This document shows, in pieces, positions 25,234 to 33,639 of a stretch of DNA of 64,000 bases. Location of the stretch: assembly GCF_003426735.1 (NCBI RefSeq), contig NZ_QVON01000005.1:1-64000 (forward strand), read 5' to 3'. A model generated the notes under the pieces. It worked only from the letters and a program-made list of their open reading frames with translations. It had not been told where the DNA came from and searched no databases. Source of the DNA: Arenibacter sp. P308M17. Lineage in GTDB: Bacteria; Bacteroidota; Bacteroidia; Flavobacteriales; Flavobacteriaceae. Both the position numbers and the translations under genes were made by a program. The stretch's first letter is position 1, and every line of letters begins with the position of its first letter.

Positions 25234-25890
25234 TTAATTCATGTTCATTTTTTCCTTGAAAATGAATTTTCCAAAGTCGAGTACACTTTTAAGGGGAACA
25301 ATATTTAAAACATCAAAACTAGTATTGACCGATTTCTCTATAAATATATCCGTCTTTTCAAAGGCAACCGAGTTGTCCTCCATCCAGAACTTCAAGGTCA
25401 TTAGTAATTGCAGCCAAGCTGATTCTTCTAATGCACGCCGTTGAAATTGCCCTATTTTTTCCTGTTCAACGTCTATAGTTCCTATATCCAAATCATTAAT
25501 GTAGGACCTAAAATGCCTTTTTAGCCCAGATAACATGCTTAGCCCTTTGAGACTGTTTTTATGGCGCTGCAGTGAGTGCGTTACATAACTTCTATTAGCT
25601 GTTAAAATTTCAAAAAAGGTGAAATAAAAACTTAATAGTCTATTGCGTGCATCGTAGGATTTATATTCCTCGCTTTTATCCAAAATTAAAACGGTATTAT
25701 CAAAAAATGTTTTGAAAATATGTTTTTCTATGGCCTCGAACGACCCAAAAAAAGCATAGAATTTAGACTCTTCAAAGTTGTTGGCTTTTGCAAATAGGTA
25801 AACCGATTTTGGATTTTCATTATGTTCAAGGACATGGTCCATATAAGCTGAAACAATGTCGTTTTCTGTAATAGTTTTCTTTTTTGCCAT
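25234..25890 (-). CDS. TetR-family regulator
   Basis: 218 residues. The N-terminal helix-turn-helix (~10-55; ITENDIVSAYMDHVLEHN, VYLFAKANNFEESKFYAFFGSF) is of TetR type, though the usual 'AGVSKGTLYHYF' core is diverged. The rest is helical and fits a ligand-binding domain. It is the first gene of the set that goes on to AarF (9-base gap). A 9-base perfect inverted repeat lies just upstream (25911-25939) and could be its operator. The ligand is unknown. Confidence 0.8.
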   Translation of the reverse strand: MAKKKTITENDIVSAYMDHVLEHNENPKSVYLFAKANNFEESKFYAFFGSFEAIEKHIFKTFFDNTVLILDKSEEYKSYDARNRLLSFYFTFFEILTANRSYVTHSLQRHKNSLKGLSMLSGLKRHFRSYINDLDIGTIDVEQEKIGQFQRRALEESAWLQLLMTLKFWMEDNSVAFEKTDIFIEKSVNTSFDVLNIVPLKSVLDFGKFIFKEKMNMN

Positions 25891-25910
25891 GACTGTAGAA
25901 TGTTGGGTAC

Positions 25911-25939
25911 AAGTTATAAAATGTTTAACGTTATAACTT
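25911..25939 (-). promoter_or_regulatory. Inverted repeat upstream of the TetR gene, possible operator
   Basis: AAGTTATAA, 11 bases, TTATAACTT: a perfect 9-bp inverted repeat, 20 bases before the start codon. The arms and spacing suit a dimeric repressor (TetR itself) or a MerR/CarH-type tetramer. It could also be a chance AT palindrome. Confidence 0.45.
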
Positions 25940-26165
25940 AAATATTGAACAAAATTTAACTTCGTTTTGTGACATTCCAGCTAACAATGCCATTGTAGGA
26001 CTTTTTTATAATTTATAACCCAAAAATGGCCCTGTTATTTAAAGGGGACAACTCCACAACATTTTATTTAAATTAGTTATGGGGATTTTTTCCCAATCTT
26101 GCCCGAAAAGTTATAATGGGGGCAGTTTCGGCAAAAGGAACGGAATTTACTTAGGTCTTGGGCTA

Positions 26166-27065
26166 TCAAAGAATTTGGACCAATTGATCTATCCGGGAAA
26201 AAGTAAAAATAGATTTGGGCAATTCTTTTTGATTTACTTCTTGGAGCATTTTTCCTGATATCCAAAGCTCTGAAGTAGTGTCTTTTAGCAGCAATTCATG
26301 AAAATCATGTAGATATCCCATCACATTTTCTTTGCCAGGTTGTACTGTGAAATTGGAAACGAATACAACATGGTCATACAAGGGCAAAAAATCCTTTAAA
26401 CTGAATATTGGAATGCTTGGACCAAGAAAGATGGACTGATACCCTTTTAATAGGATTTCATAATGCAGGAACATTAGCCCCAATTCATGTATTTCATTGT
26501 CCGGAAGATACAGTACAAAGGTCTTGGAGGTATTGGAGGGTACGCTGTATTGCAACTTTTCGGTATTTACCAGAATCTTTTGTTTGATCAAGGCACAAAT
26601 AAAATGTTCATGGGAGGGCGTTATGGTATCGGTTTGCCAAAGCAATCCCACTTCGTTTAAAAAAGGAATAAAATAGGCATAGAAGATTTCCCTAAACGAT
26701 TTTTCCTTTAACAGGTCATTGTACGTTTTGAAAAACAGCGCCTGGTCAAAGTTCATCATGGACATTTTAAAGGAATTCATCACATGTCCATTATCGTTTT
26801 GTTCTGAAACCAAATTTCTTACAATTCCCGAAATTTTATCCTCCCCTAGTTGCGAGATCTTTGAAATTTTATAACCGTTGTTATAGAGAAAAGTAATATT
26901 GAGAAGTTTTTGTAAATTCTCTATATCGTAATATCTAATGTTGGTGTCCGTTCTATTAGGTTGAAAAAGATTATAGCGCTTTTCCCATATCCTAATGGTG
27001 TGGGCCTTAATGCCGGATAGATTTTCAAGATCCTTAATGCTAAAGTTGCTTTTAACGTTGTTCAT
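26166..27065 (-). CDS. MerR regulator with cobalamin-binding domain (CarH-like)
   Basis: 299 residues from ATG 27065; the frame extends 17 codons further up, but those are hydrophobic and not MerR-like. Residues ~5-70: MerR helix-turn-helix (FSIKDLENLSGIKAHTIRIW, then EKRYNLFQPNR, then IRYYDIENLQKLL). Residues ~85-170: helical B12-binding cap with LWQTDTITPSHEHF, i.e. W-x9-E-H as in the photoreceptor CarH. Residues ~180-295: B12-binding Rossmann domain with EIHELG, matching the (D/E)xHxxG motif whose His ligates cobalt. CarH-type proteins bind DNA as tetramers with adenosylcobalamin in the dark and release it in light. Light sensing here is inferred from these motifs. Confidence 0.88.
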   Translation of the reverse strand: MNNVKSNFSIKDLENLSGIKAHTIRIWEKRYNLFQPNRTDTNIRYYDIENLQKLLNITFLYNNGYKISKISQLGEDKISGIVRNLVSEQNDNGHVMNSFKMSMMNFDQALFFKTYNDLLKEKSFREIFYAYFIPFLNEVGLLWQTDTITPSHEHFICALIKQKILVNTEKLQYSVPSNTSKTFVLYLPDNEIHELGLMFLHYEILLKGYQSIFLGPSIPIFSLKDFLPLYDHVVFVSNFTVQPGKENVMGYLHDFHELLLKDTTSELWISGKMLQEVNQKELPKSIFTFSRIDQLVQIL

Positions 27066-27083
27066 TAATATTATAAAAATAGT

Positions 27084-27116
27084 AAACAAAAATATTGTTT
27101 TTAAAGTTCGATACAA
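27084..27116 (-). promoter_or_regulatory. Bacteroidota-type promoter of the MerR gene with overlapping inverted repeat
   Basis: On the minus strand TTG (27114-27116), 19 bases, then TATTTTTG (27087-27094) fit the Bacteroidota sigma-ABfr consensus (-33 TTG, -7 TAnnTTTG). The -7 box sits inside an inverted repeat AAACAA-aaata-TTGTTT (27084-27100), a natural place for autorepression. The start codon is 21 bases further on. Confidence 0.55.
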
Positions 27117-27223
27117 TGTTTCTTGGAGCGTTTAATTTATGGCCGTGGTTTGGACACCAATCAAGCACCAGTTTTTTAAGTTATATTCCCTGAAAACAGT
27201 TTTTTCCAATATTTGCCATAGCC

Positions 27224-29494
27224 GTGGAAATCGTATCTTTATGGTTCAACAAGGATCTATTGAAATTACACCGCCAAATCATTTTCAGTAATTTAGGGGA
27301 ACTACTGCATTTCTTGAAAAGTACCAATTTCTCCAAGGCCATTCTGATCGCTATGGCGGTTACGATTCCCGTTTTGCTCTCCTTAAGATGGGGACATTTG
27401 GAAATTGGACTGGCGCTTTGCTTTGGGGCATTCTGGAGTTCCCCCAGTGACGTGAGCGGCAATTTTCGACACAAAGAAATCGGGATCCTATTTTCTGCGG
27501 TCTTGGTAATGCTGGTAAGTTTTATTGGGGGCTATTTAAAATTTGAAACTTGGCTGCTGATTCCGGTTTTGGGGCTTTTAACCTTTGCTATCGCCTTTAT
27601 TTCGGTCTATGGATTTCGGGCTTCCCTAATTAGTTTTTCCGGCTTGTTGGCCTTGGTATTGAGTTTTGCCCATGAACCCCAGGAACTTGAAGTTTATGAA
27701 TATGCTCTTTTAATAGGTGCAGGCGGACTATGGTATCTGTTTTTGGCAGTAGCCTGGTACCGCATAAATCCCAAAGCCCAGACCGAAGAACTTTTTTGGG
27801 AGACTTATAGACTCACAGCTGAGTTTTTGGAAACCCGGGGTAAATTGGTGGGTCCTAATACGGACCGGTTGGAATTGCAATCAAAATTATTCGAAATTCA
27901 AACCAAGTTGATCGAACATCATGAAACGCTAAGGGAAATTCTGCTTCTTTCAAGAAAAAGCTCCGGGCGATCCGGTTATCAGGCCAAGAGATTGTTAATT
28001 TTTGTTGAATTGATAGACATGCTCGAAACCGCTATAGCCAATCCGGTCAATTATGGAAAAATGGATGCTCTTTTTAGGGATCATCCCGAGTTTGTTGGGA
28101 GTTTTCAAAATATAATATTCGAAATGGCCGGACAATTAAGGACCATCGCCGAAGCGGGAACAGACCACCGTAAGATTCCCAAAAATGCCATATTGGCCAA
28201 TTGTTTTGAAAAGGTGGAACATCATATAGCCTTTTATAGAAACGGTACGGGCACTGGGGATTATGAGGGGTTCCTAATGCTCCAGAATCTTTTACAGTAT
28301 TTGAAAGAGCAATTTGAAAAGCTCAAAAAGATAAAATGGCTTTTGGGGAATCCGGATATGGGTTCGGTAGATTTGGTAGATCAGGCCGCGGCCAAACGTT
28401 TTATCGTTCCCCAGGATTATGATCCCAAATTATTGCTGGGCAACTTTAGTTTTAGGTCTACCATATTCAGACATTCCTTAAGGTTGTCAGTGACCGTTAT
28501 GATAGGGTATGCCCTTGGTACTTTTTTCGATTTTCAAAACCCCTATTGGATACTTTTGACCATTATCGTTATCATGAGGCCCAGTTACGGACTCACCAAA
28601 TCCCGCACCAAGGATAGGATAATCGGTACGCTTTTGGGAGGGGCCATTGCCACCGGATTTGTTTTTATCATACAGAATCCCTATGTTTTTGGGGCCTTGG
28701 GAATGGTGTCCTTGGTGATTGCCTTTTCTATGGTCCAGAAAAATTATAAGGCAGGGGCAACCTTCATTACATTGACCGTAGTATTCGTTTATGCCATTAT
28801 TAGACCGGATATCATAACCGTTATCCAGTACAGAGTATTGGATACTTTGATAGGGGCAGGGCTGTCCTTTGTGGCCATGTTGTGGATTTTGCCGGCATGG
28901 GGATTTATGGAGATTAGGGAGCAAATAGAAAAAAGTGTCAAGGCCAATAGAGGTTTTTTTGCCCAAATTGCGGCTTATTATGAACAAAAGGGAAAGGCGA
29001 CTACCACCTATAAGATATCCCGAAAAGAGGCTTTTGTAGAAACTTCCAACCTTAGTTCGGCCTTTCAAAGAATGGCGCAAGAACCGGTATCCAAACAAAA
29101 AAATCTGGATAAAATATATGAATTGGTAGTGCTGAACCATACCTTTCTTTCGTCTTTGGCATCGTTTAGCACCTATATCCAGAACAATCCTACCACTAAG
29201 GCCTCCTTAAAATTTAAAAAGTTTATTTCTGAAATTGATGAAAATCTGTCGCAAGTACTTCTACTTTTGGCGGACTCAAATTCCAAAAGGGCACTTATAG
29301 AACTGGGGAACGATCAATTTTCCAAGGAACAGCTCCCCACCTTTGTGCCGGAGGATATTAAATTGTTTCCAAATGTAGATTTAAAATTGGAGCGGGAACT
29401 TCAGGAAGCCCACCTGGTCACCGAACAATTGCACTGGCTATATTCCTTAAGCGGAAAAATGTTAGGGGTGGTCTCGAGAATTGAATTTGAATAG
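27224..29494 (+). CDS. FUSC-family membrane protein (YccS/YhfK-like)
   Basis: 756 residues. Two blocks of membrane helices (~45-185 and ~405-555), each followed by a large cytosolic region, the layout of the FUSC family: the first block begins KAILIAMAVTIPVLLSLRWG, the second FRHSLRLSVTVMIGYALG, then YWILLTIIVIMRPSYGLTKSR with the conserved RP.Y. motif. Family members are aromatic-acid or toxic-compound exporters (AaeB) or of unknown role (YccS). The frame starts with GTG 27224; the next ATG (27343) falls in the first helix. Divergent from the MerR gene with ~160 bases between starts, so both may share regulation. Confidence 0.87.
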   Translation: MEIVSLWFNKDLLKLHRQIIFSNLGELLHFLKSTNFSKAILIAMAVTIPVLLSLRWGHLEIGLALCFGAFWSSPSDVSGNFRHKEIGILFSAVLVMLVSFIGGYLKFETWLLIPVLGLLTFAIAFISVYGFRASLISFSGLLALVLSFAHEPQELEVYEYALLIGAGGLWYLFLAVAWYRINPKAQTEELFWETYRLTAEFLETRGKLVGPNTDRLELQSKLFEIQTKLIEHHETLREILLLSRKSSGRSGYQAKRLLIFVELIDMLETAIANPVNYGKMDALFRDHPEFVGSFQNIIFEMAGQLRTIAEAGTDHRKIPKNAILANCFEKVEHHIAFYRNGTGTGDYEGFLMLQNLLQYLKEQFEKLKKIKWLLGNPDMGSVDLVDQAAAKRFIVPQDYDPKLLLGNFSFRSTIFRHSLRLSVTVMIGYALGTFFDFQNPYWILLTIIVIMRPSYGLTKSRTKDRIIGTLLGGAIATGFVFIIQNPYVFGALGMVSLVIAFSMVQKNYKAGATFITLTVVFVYAIIRPDIITVIQYRVLDTLIGAGLSFVAMLWILPAWGFMEIREQIEKSVKANRGFFAQIAAYYEQKGKATTTYKISRKEAFVETSNLSSAFQRMAQEPVSKQKNLDKIYELVVLNHTFLSSLASFSTYIQNNPTTKASLKFKKFISEIDENLSQVLLLLADSNSKRALIELGNDQFSKEQLPTFVPEDIKLFPNVDLKLERELQEAHLVTEQLHWLYSLSGKMLGVVSRIEFE

Positions 29495-29544
29495 AAGATT
29501 CAAGGAAGACTTTTTATCCATAGAATTCCCTGAAGCCCGCCCGA

Positions 29545-29655
29545 ACGTCAAGGACGGACAGGGCCCTGCCTCGGGTGCAGCGTTTTGGATTGTCACGATG
29601 CATGGTCTTGCTACCAATACCTCGTATTCTATACCTTGAGGTAGCTCATTGAGGT
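29545..29655. repeat. Degenerate dispersed repeat related to 15010-15140
   Basis: See the copy at 15 kb for the shared words. In addition this copy has an internal inverted repeat: 'ctaccaatacctc' and 'gaggtattggtag' (29610-29622 and 29651-29663). It lies between the FUSC and NhaA genes. Confidence 0.4.
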
Positions 29656-29738
29656 ATTGGTAGATTGTCCATGTCAGTTTAAACCATTTATGTATTTTTA
29701 CATTTATGACTTTTCTGTTCATTCACATTTAAAATTTT

Positions 29739-31046
29739 ATGATTAAAAGAATTATTCTTACCCCTTTCCAAAAGTTTGTAAAAATTGAGAGTTTAAGCGG
29801 TATCCTCTTATTTAGTGCCACCCTAATTGCCATGATCTGGGCAAATTCAGGGTTCAGTGAATCCTACAATTCCCTATGGCAATATAAAATAGGCATTGGC
29901 TCAGAAACCTTCCAGCTTACAAAACCCCTTATCCTTTGGATCAACGATGGCCTAATGGCCTTGTTTTTCTTTCTGATCGGATTGGAGATTAAAAGGGAAC
30001 TTCTGATCGGGGAACTTAACGGACTTAGAAAGGCAATGTTTCCACTTTTTGCGGCCATTGGGGGAATGATCTTTCCCTTGTTGTTGTTCCTTTTCTTAAA
30101 CGACTCGGACCAAACGGCCCAAGGATGGGGTATTCCCATGGCAACCGATATTGCCTTTTCTTTGGCAATCTTAAAACTCTTGGGGGATAGGGTTCCCTTA
30201 AGTCTTAAAATATTCCTTACCGCATTTGCCATAGTGGACGATTTGGGCGCGGTTATGGTCATCGCCATATTTTACAGCGGGGGGGTAGATTGGCTATTAA
30301 TTTTATATGCCTTGATCCCTCTATTGATACTTTCTTTTCTTGGATTTAAGGGAATCTATTCCAAGTACTGGACAGTAATTCTTGGAATTGTAATCTGGGT
30401 ACTTTTTTTAAAGTCGGGCATACACCCAACAATAGCTGGCGTACTTGTAGCCTTTACCGTACCTATCCGACAAAAGATAGATATGCAGTATTATACGGAG
30501 AACTTATCCAAAATAATGACGGGTATTGCCCGATCCGATGACGGGAATGTTCCGGTCCTGTCCAATGAACAAATAGGACATATGGACGATCTGGAGGATT
30601 TGACCGATAAATTTACTTCACCTCTACAAAAATTGGAGCACCGGCTTCATGGTTGGGTGGCTTATTTTATTATGCCCATTTTTGCCTTGGCCAATGCAGG
30701 GGTCGTCTTTGGTACCGATATGGAATTGAATACCTCCCTGATGCTGAATATAGCTATAGCTTTGTTTATGGGGAAATTGATAGGGGTTACCTTGTTATCA
30801 TGGTTAGGGGTTAAATTAAAGATTGCGGTATTGCCGGACGATATTAATTTTCTCCAGATTACAGGGATAGCTATTTTGGCCGGAGTTGGTTTTACCATGT
30901 CCATTTTTATAGCCAACCTCGCATTTTCAAGCAATTTAATATTTATTGATTCGGCCAAAGTGGGCATCCTTATTGGGTCTGTTGTTTCAGGTATTGTGGG
31001 ATATCTTGTATTGCGATGGAGCGGGGGGATAGGAAAGAACCTATAA
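29739..31046 (+). CDS. nhaA: Na+/H+ antiporter NhaA
   Basis: 435 residues, twelve membrane helices. The family signatures are plain: WINDGLMALFFFLIGLEIKRE, PMATDIAFSLAILKLLG, and FAIVDDLGAVMVIAIFYS with the two ion-binding aspartates (about residues 166-167, equivalent to D163/D164 of E. coli). The C-terminal helices include GVGFTMSIFIANLAF. It exchanges sodium for protons across the inner membrane and supports growth in salt, in keeping with a marine organism. Monocistronic; no NhaR-like gene is near. Confidence 0.96.
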   Translation: MIKRIILTPFQKFVKIESLSGILLFSATLIAMIWANSGFSESYNSLWQYKIGIGSETFQLTKPLILWINDGLMALFFFLIGLEIKRELLIGELNGLRKAMFPLFAAIGGMIFPLLLFLFLNDSDQTAQGWGIPMATDIAFSLAILKLLGDRVPLSLKIFLTAFAIVDDLGAVMVIAIFYSGGVDWLLILYALIPLLILSFLGFKGIYSKYWTVILGIVIWVLFLKSGIHPTIAGVLVAFTVPIRQKIDMQYYTENLSKIMTGIARSDDGNVPVLSNEQIGHMDDLEDLTDKFTSPLQKLEHRLHGWVAYFIMPIFALANAGVVFGTDMELNTSLMLNIAIALFMGKLIGVTLLSWLGVKLKIAVLPDDINFLQITGIAILAGVGFTMSIFIANLAFSSNLIFIDSAKVGILIGSVVSGIVGYLVLRWSGGIGKNL

Positions 31047-31052
31047 AAGGAC

Positions 31053-31219
31053 CTAGTGTCCAGTCAAGCCTAAACCTACGGGTAATTTAATTTGTCTCTT
31101 GAGCCGCTCCTCGTTGCAAAAATCCTTACGTAGCTACAGCTATGCTCGTTTTTTGAGCCTTGGCCCAACTCAAGATCCATCATTCCTTATCCGTGAATTA
31201 AACGTTGACTAGACACTAG
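31053..31219. mobile_element. 167-bp TIR element (copy A)
   Basis: Left end CTAGTGTCcAGTCAAgcc, right end reverse complement CTAGTGTCtAGTCAAcg. Interior 'cctacgggtaa', 'tcttgagccgctcct', 'ttacgtagctac.gctatgc' and 'aactcaagatccatcattcctta' recur at 36462-36629. No coding capacity. Immediately to its right (31216-31240) lies the end of a second, diverged element in the opposite orientation (ctagtgtggtgtcaatgctac), matching the right end at 39927. Confidence 0.75.
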
Positions 31220-31374
31220 TGTGGTGTCAATGCTACCGTGCTCAAGGTTGTAGGGATGTCAAAATCATGCATTACAATTAAAAGGACATCAAATTTCTTG
31301 GCCATTAAATGGGCCAATTTTAAGGTGGAAGCTGAATTTAGGGAATAGTCCGTTGCGTAGAGGATGGTATTCAT
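31216..31374 (-). pseudogene. Truncated universal stress protein gene (uspA-like)
   Basis: From ATG 31374 the frame encodes MNTILYATDYSLNSASTLKL, then AHLMAKKFDVLLIVMHDFDIP: the first strand, ATP-loop aspartate and second strand of a UspA-type protein. After about 44 residues it runs into the end of a TIR element and stops (VALTPH-stop are repeat-encoded). A UspA domain needs ~140 residues or more, so the rest is lost. This is a pseudogene with a visible cause. Confidence 0.75.
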
Positions 31375-31532
31375 CTTTTGCTAATTTGGAATACTGTTCC
31401 CAAGCTACAGCATAAATTTTATTTTTAAAATGACGGATGTCATGCAATACTTATTGGTCACCTGATATATGTCATGGTCAAAGACCCATGCCTGAACTAA
31501 ATTTGTAACTATAACCATTAAAATTGAGCACC

Positions 31533-31985
31533 ATGGAACATATCGAAAAAAATAAGGAACTTCAATTTGTTAAGAACGGACCATGGCCCGAGTTGTACGT
31601 GCTAACCGAGCATTGGAAATCTGATTTGGAGTTTTATGCGGACGATCTCCGTTTTTTGCACCATTTAGTGGATAAATACTTTATGTGGATTACCAAGCCG
31701 GAAAATTTGGATATGGTAAAAGAGCTAAAAGTAGGACTGTTCCACCTAAAGAATAAGTGCCATGATTTATTGGAAAAAGTGCAAAGACATAGAATACAGT
31801 TGGGTGAAATGGTAGCGGATTATAATAAGTCGGATGCCAATTTAATACGTACCGAACACGAACATCTTGAAGAGGAGGTGGCCAAATTCGTAACCCTGTT
31901 CCGAAGCAATAGGAAAGAGGTCTTTGCCATAACCGAATTTATAATTGATAGTGAGAAACTTGTAAATCTGATGGACAATAGATAA
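31533..31985 (+). CDS. Uncharacterised 150-residue helical protein
   Basis: Start taken as ATG 31533 (the frame opens at TTG 31524). A TAAATTTG box at 31498-31505 fits a -7 element. The product is all-helical with heptad-like spacing (LRFLHHLVDKYFMWITKP, LLEKVQRHRIQLGEMV, HEHLEEEVAKFVTLF), suggesting a four-helix bundle; it contains many histidines and glutamates but no clear metal motif. No family recognised. The neighbour is the remnant of a stress-protein gene, so a stress-related role is possible but not shown. Confidence 0.65.
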   Translation: MEHIEKNKELQFVKNGPWPELYVLTEHWKSDLEFYADDLRFLHHLVDKYFMWITKPENLDMVKELKVGLFHLKNKCHDLLEKVQRHRIQLGEMVADYNKSDANLIRTEHEHLEEEVAKFVTLFRSNRKEVFAITEFIIDSEKLVNLMDNR

Positions 31986-32184
31986 ATATATCCCCGACCT
32001 TGAAAGTATTTCTATACGATAAGTTTACGGTAATGCTTTCTCCTGTTCCATTAAGGGGGGTATATAATTGATCCAAAATAGTATGGCTGACATCTTTTTG
32101 ATTACTGTACAATTAAGCAAAAACGCCGCATTTGGAGGAGCCGGAGATGAGTTATAAACAGTCTGTTCATCATTTAAATTAAAG

Positions 32185-33303
32185 GTGTGGAATATGCGCA
32201 TTGGGTTGGTCTTATTTATGGTACTACACGGCCTCATACATTTCATGGGTTTTGCCAAGGCTTTCCAATTTGGGGAGATGGCACAATTTACCAAAGAAAT
32301 TTCAAAACCATTAGGGATACTGTGGTTCATAGCGGTCTTATTGTTTTTAGGGACCGCAATACTGGTATTGCTGAAAAAGGAATTGTGGCCTATCTTGGGC
32401 ATTGCGACAGTAGTCTTTTCTCAAATCTTGATAATCACCGTGTGGACGGATGCCAGGTACGGAACTATTGCGAACATCATTATTTTGGGAGCGGCCATTG
32501 TAGGCCAAGCCAATTTGACATTTGAAAGGAGTTATAAAGACGATGTTGCTTCTGCCATGAATACAGTTGTCCCGAACCCTGTACTTTTATGTGAAGAGGA
32601 TTTGGAACCTTTGCCGGAATGTATCAAAAATTATTTACGATATACGGGGGCAGTAGGAAAGCCAAAGATTTATAACATGAAGATTACTTTGGAAGGTGAA
32701 ATGAGGGAAAGAGGTAAGGATTGGTTTAAATTTACTTCTGAACAACATAATTTTTTTGATTGCCCAACCAGAATGTTCCTTATGAAGGCCAGGGTAAATG
32801 GACTACCAACAATGGGATACCATAAGTACAATAGGGAAGGGGCAAGAATGAATATTAGGCTCTTGTCCCTATTTTCAATTGTGGATATCAACGGTTCTGA
32901 ACTGTATCCTACAGAGACCGTCACCTATTTTAACGAACTATGTCTATTTGCCCCGGCCGCCCTTATTGATGAACGGATCAGCTGGGAGGTTATCGACAAT
33001 TTATGCGCAAAGGCCACCTTTGACAATAAAGGAACTGTAGTATCTGCCGTATTGTACTTTAACGAAAAGGGGCAACTGATAAATTTTGTTTCCAATGACC
33101 GCTATTCCGTTTCTGAAATGCAGGCATTTCCTTTTTCAACTCCTGTAAGTAATTATAAAAACGTAAATGGCTATAAACGGCCTTTCTATGGCGAGGCTAT
33201 TTGGCAATACCCTGAGGGCGAATTTGTCTACGGAAAATTTTGTGTTAAAGATGTTGTATACAATATAATGAACCCTAATGTATTTGGTGATGAAACTCAA
33301 TAA
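32185..33303 (+). CDS. Membrane protein with DUF6920-type soluble domain
   Basis: 372 residues (GTG 32185; ATG 32194 is an equal alternative). Four N-terminal membrane helices to about residue 115 (LVLFMVLHGLIHFMGFAKA; LWFIAVLLFLGTAILVLLK; WPILGIATVVFSQILIITVW), then a soluble domain from ~145 that fits the DUF6920/DUF6544 family (LPECIKNYLRYTGAVGKP, TSEQHNFFDCPTRMFLM, YFNELCLFAPAALID, VSNDRYSVSEMQAFPFSTPVSNY). Function unknown. The next small gene overlaps its 3' end by 14 bases. Confidence 0.78.
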   Translation: MWNMRIGLVLFMVLHGLIHFMGFAKAFQFGEMAQFTKEISKPLGILWFIAVLLFLGTAILVLLKKELWPILGIATVVFSQILIITVWTDARYGTIANIIILGAAIVGQANLTFERSYKDDVASAMNTVVPNPVLLCEEDLEPLPECIKNYLRYTGAVGKPKIYNMKITLEGEMRERGKDWFKFTSEQHNFFDCPTRMFLMKARVNGLPTMGYHKYNREGARMNIRLLSLFSIVDINGSELYPTETVTYFNELCLFAPAALIDERISWEVIDNLCAKATFDNKGTVVSAVLYFNEKGQLINFVSNDRYSVSEMQAFPFSTPVSNYKNVNGYKRPFYGEAIWQYPEGEFVYGKFCVKDVVYNIMNPNVFGDETQ

Positions 33304-33457
33304 AGAATGGCACCTGGCACATAAAATGCCAAAAAATGCTACCGTAGATGAACGTATTCAATGGCATTTGGAGCATCTAAAAAACTGCCAATGCAGAACC
33401 GATATTCCAGAAAAATTAAAAGTTGAAATACGGAAAAGGGGCATACCAATGAAATAG
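33290..33457 (+). CDS. 55-residue conserved small protein
   Basis: Frame from ATG 33290 to TAG 33455-33457, overlapping the DUF6920 gene's end by 14 bases. The product starts MKLNKEWHLAHKMPKNATVD and has ERIQWHLEHLKNCQCR in the middle; with two cysteines (CQC) and histidines it could bind metal. I recall similar small proteins (LAHKMPKNAT..ERI.WH..H..NC.CR) in other Flavobacteriia and Gammaproteobacteria, without known function. The translational overlap and the motif support it as a gene. Confidence 0.7.
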   Translation: MKLNKEWHLAHKMPKNATVDERIQWHLEHLKNCQCRTDIPEKLKVEIRKRGIPMK

Positions 33458-33639
33458 AAGTATGAAGGCAATGATATTAAATAGGGTAAGCGTTTTAAAA
33501 ATTACTTCATATCCCGTCCATTAAAGCCTTGTTACGGGCCAAGAGCCCAGAGGGGGGCAGGAAGCCGTTGTATAAACATTGGAGGTAAAAATATTGGATT
33601 AAGTTATCATTACATTTTGAACCGTTACCTTGTAATTAT

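Noticed and set aside
26077-26265. 62-codon minus-strand frame downstream of the MerR gene
   Set aside because: It overlaps the MerR 3' end in another frame and shows no family character.
32025-32525. Frames on both strands around the start of the DUF6920 gene
   Set aside because: They are shadows of the membrane-helix coding region.
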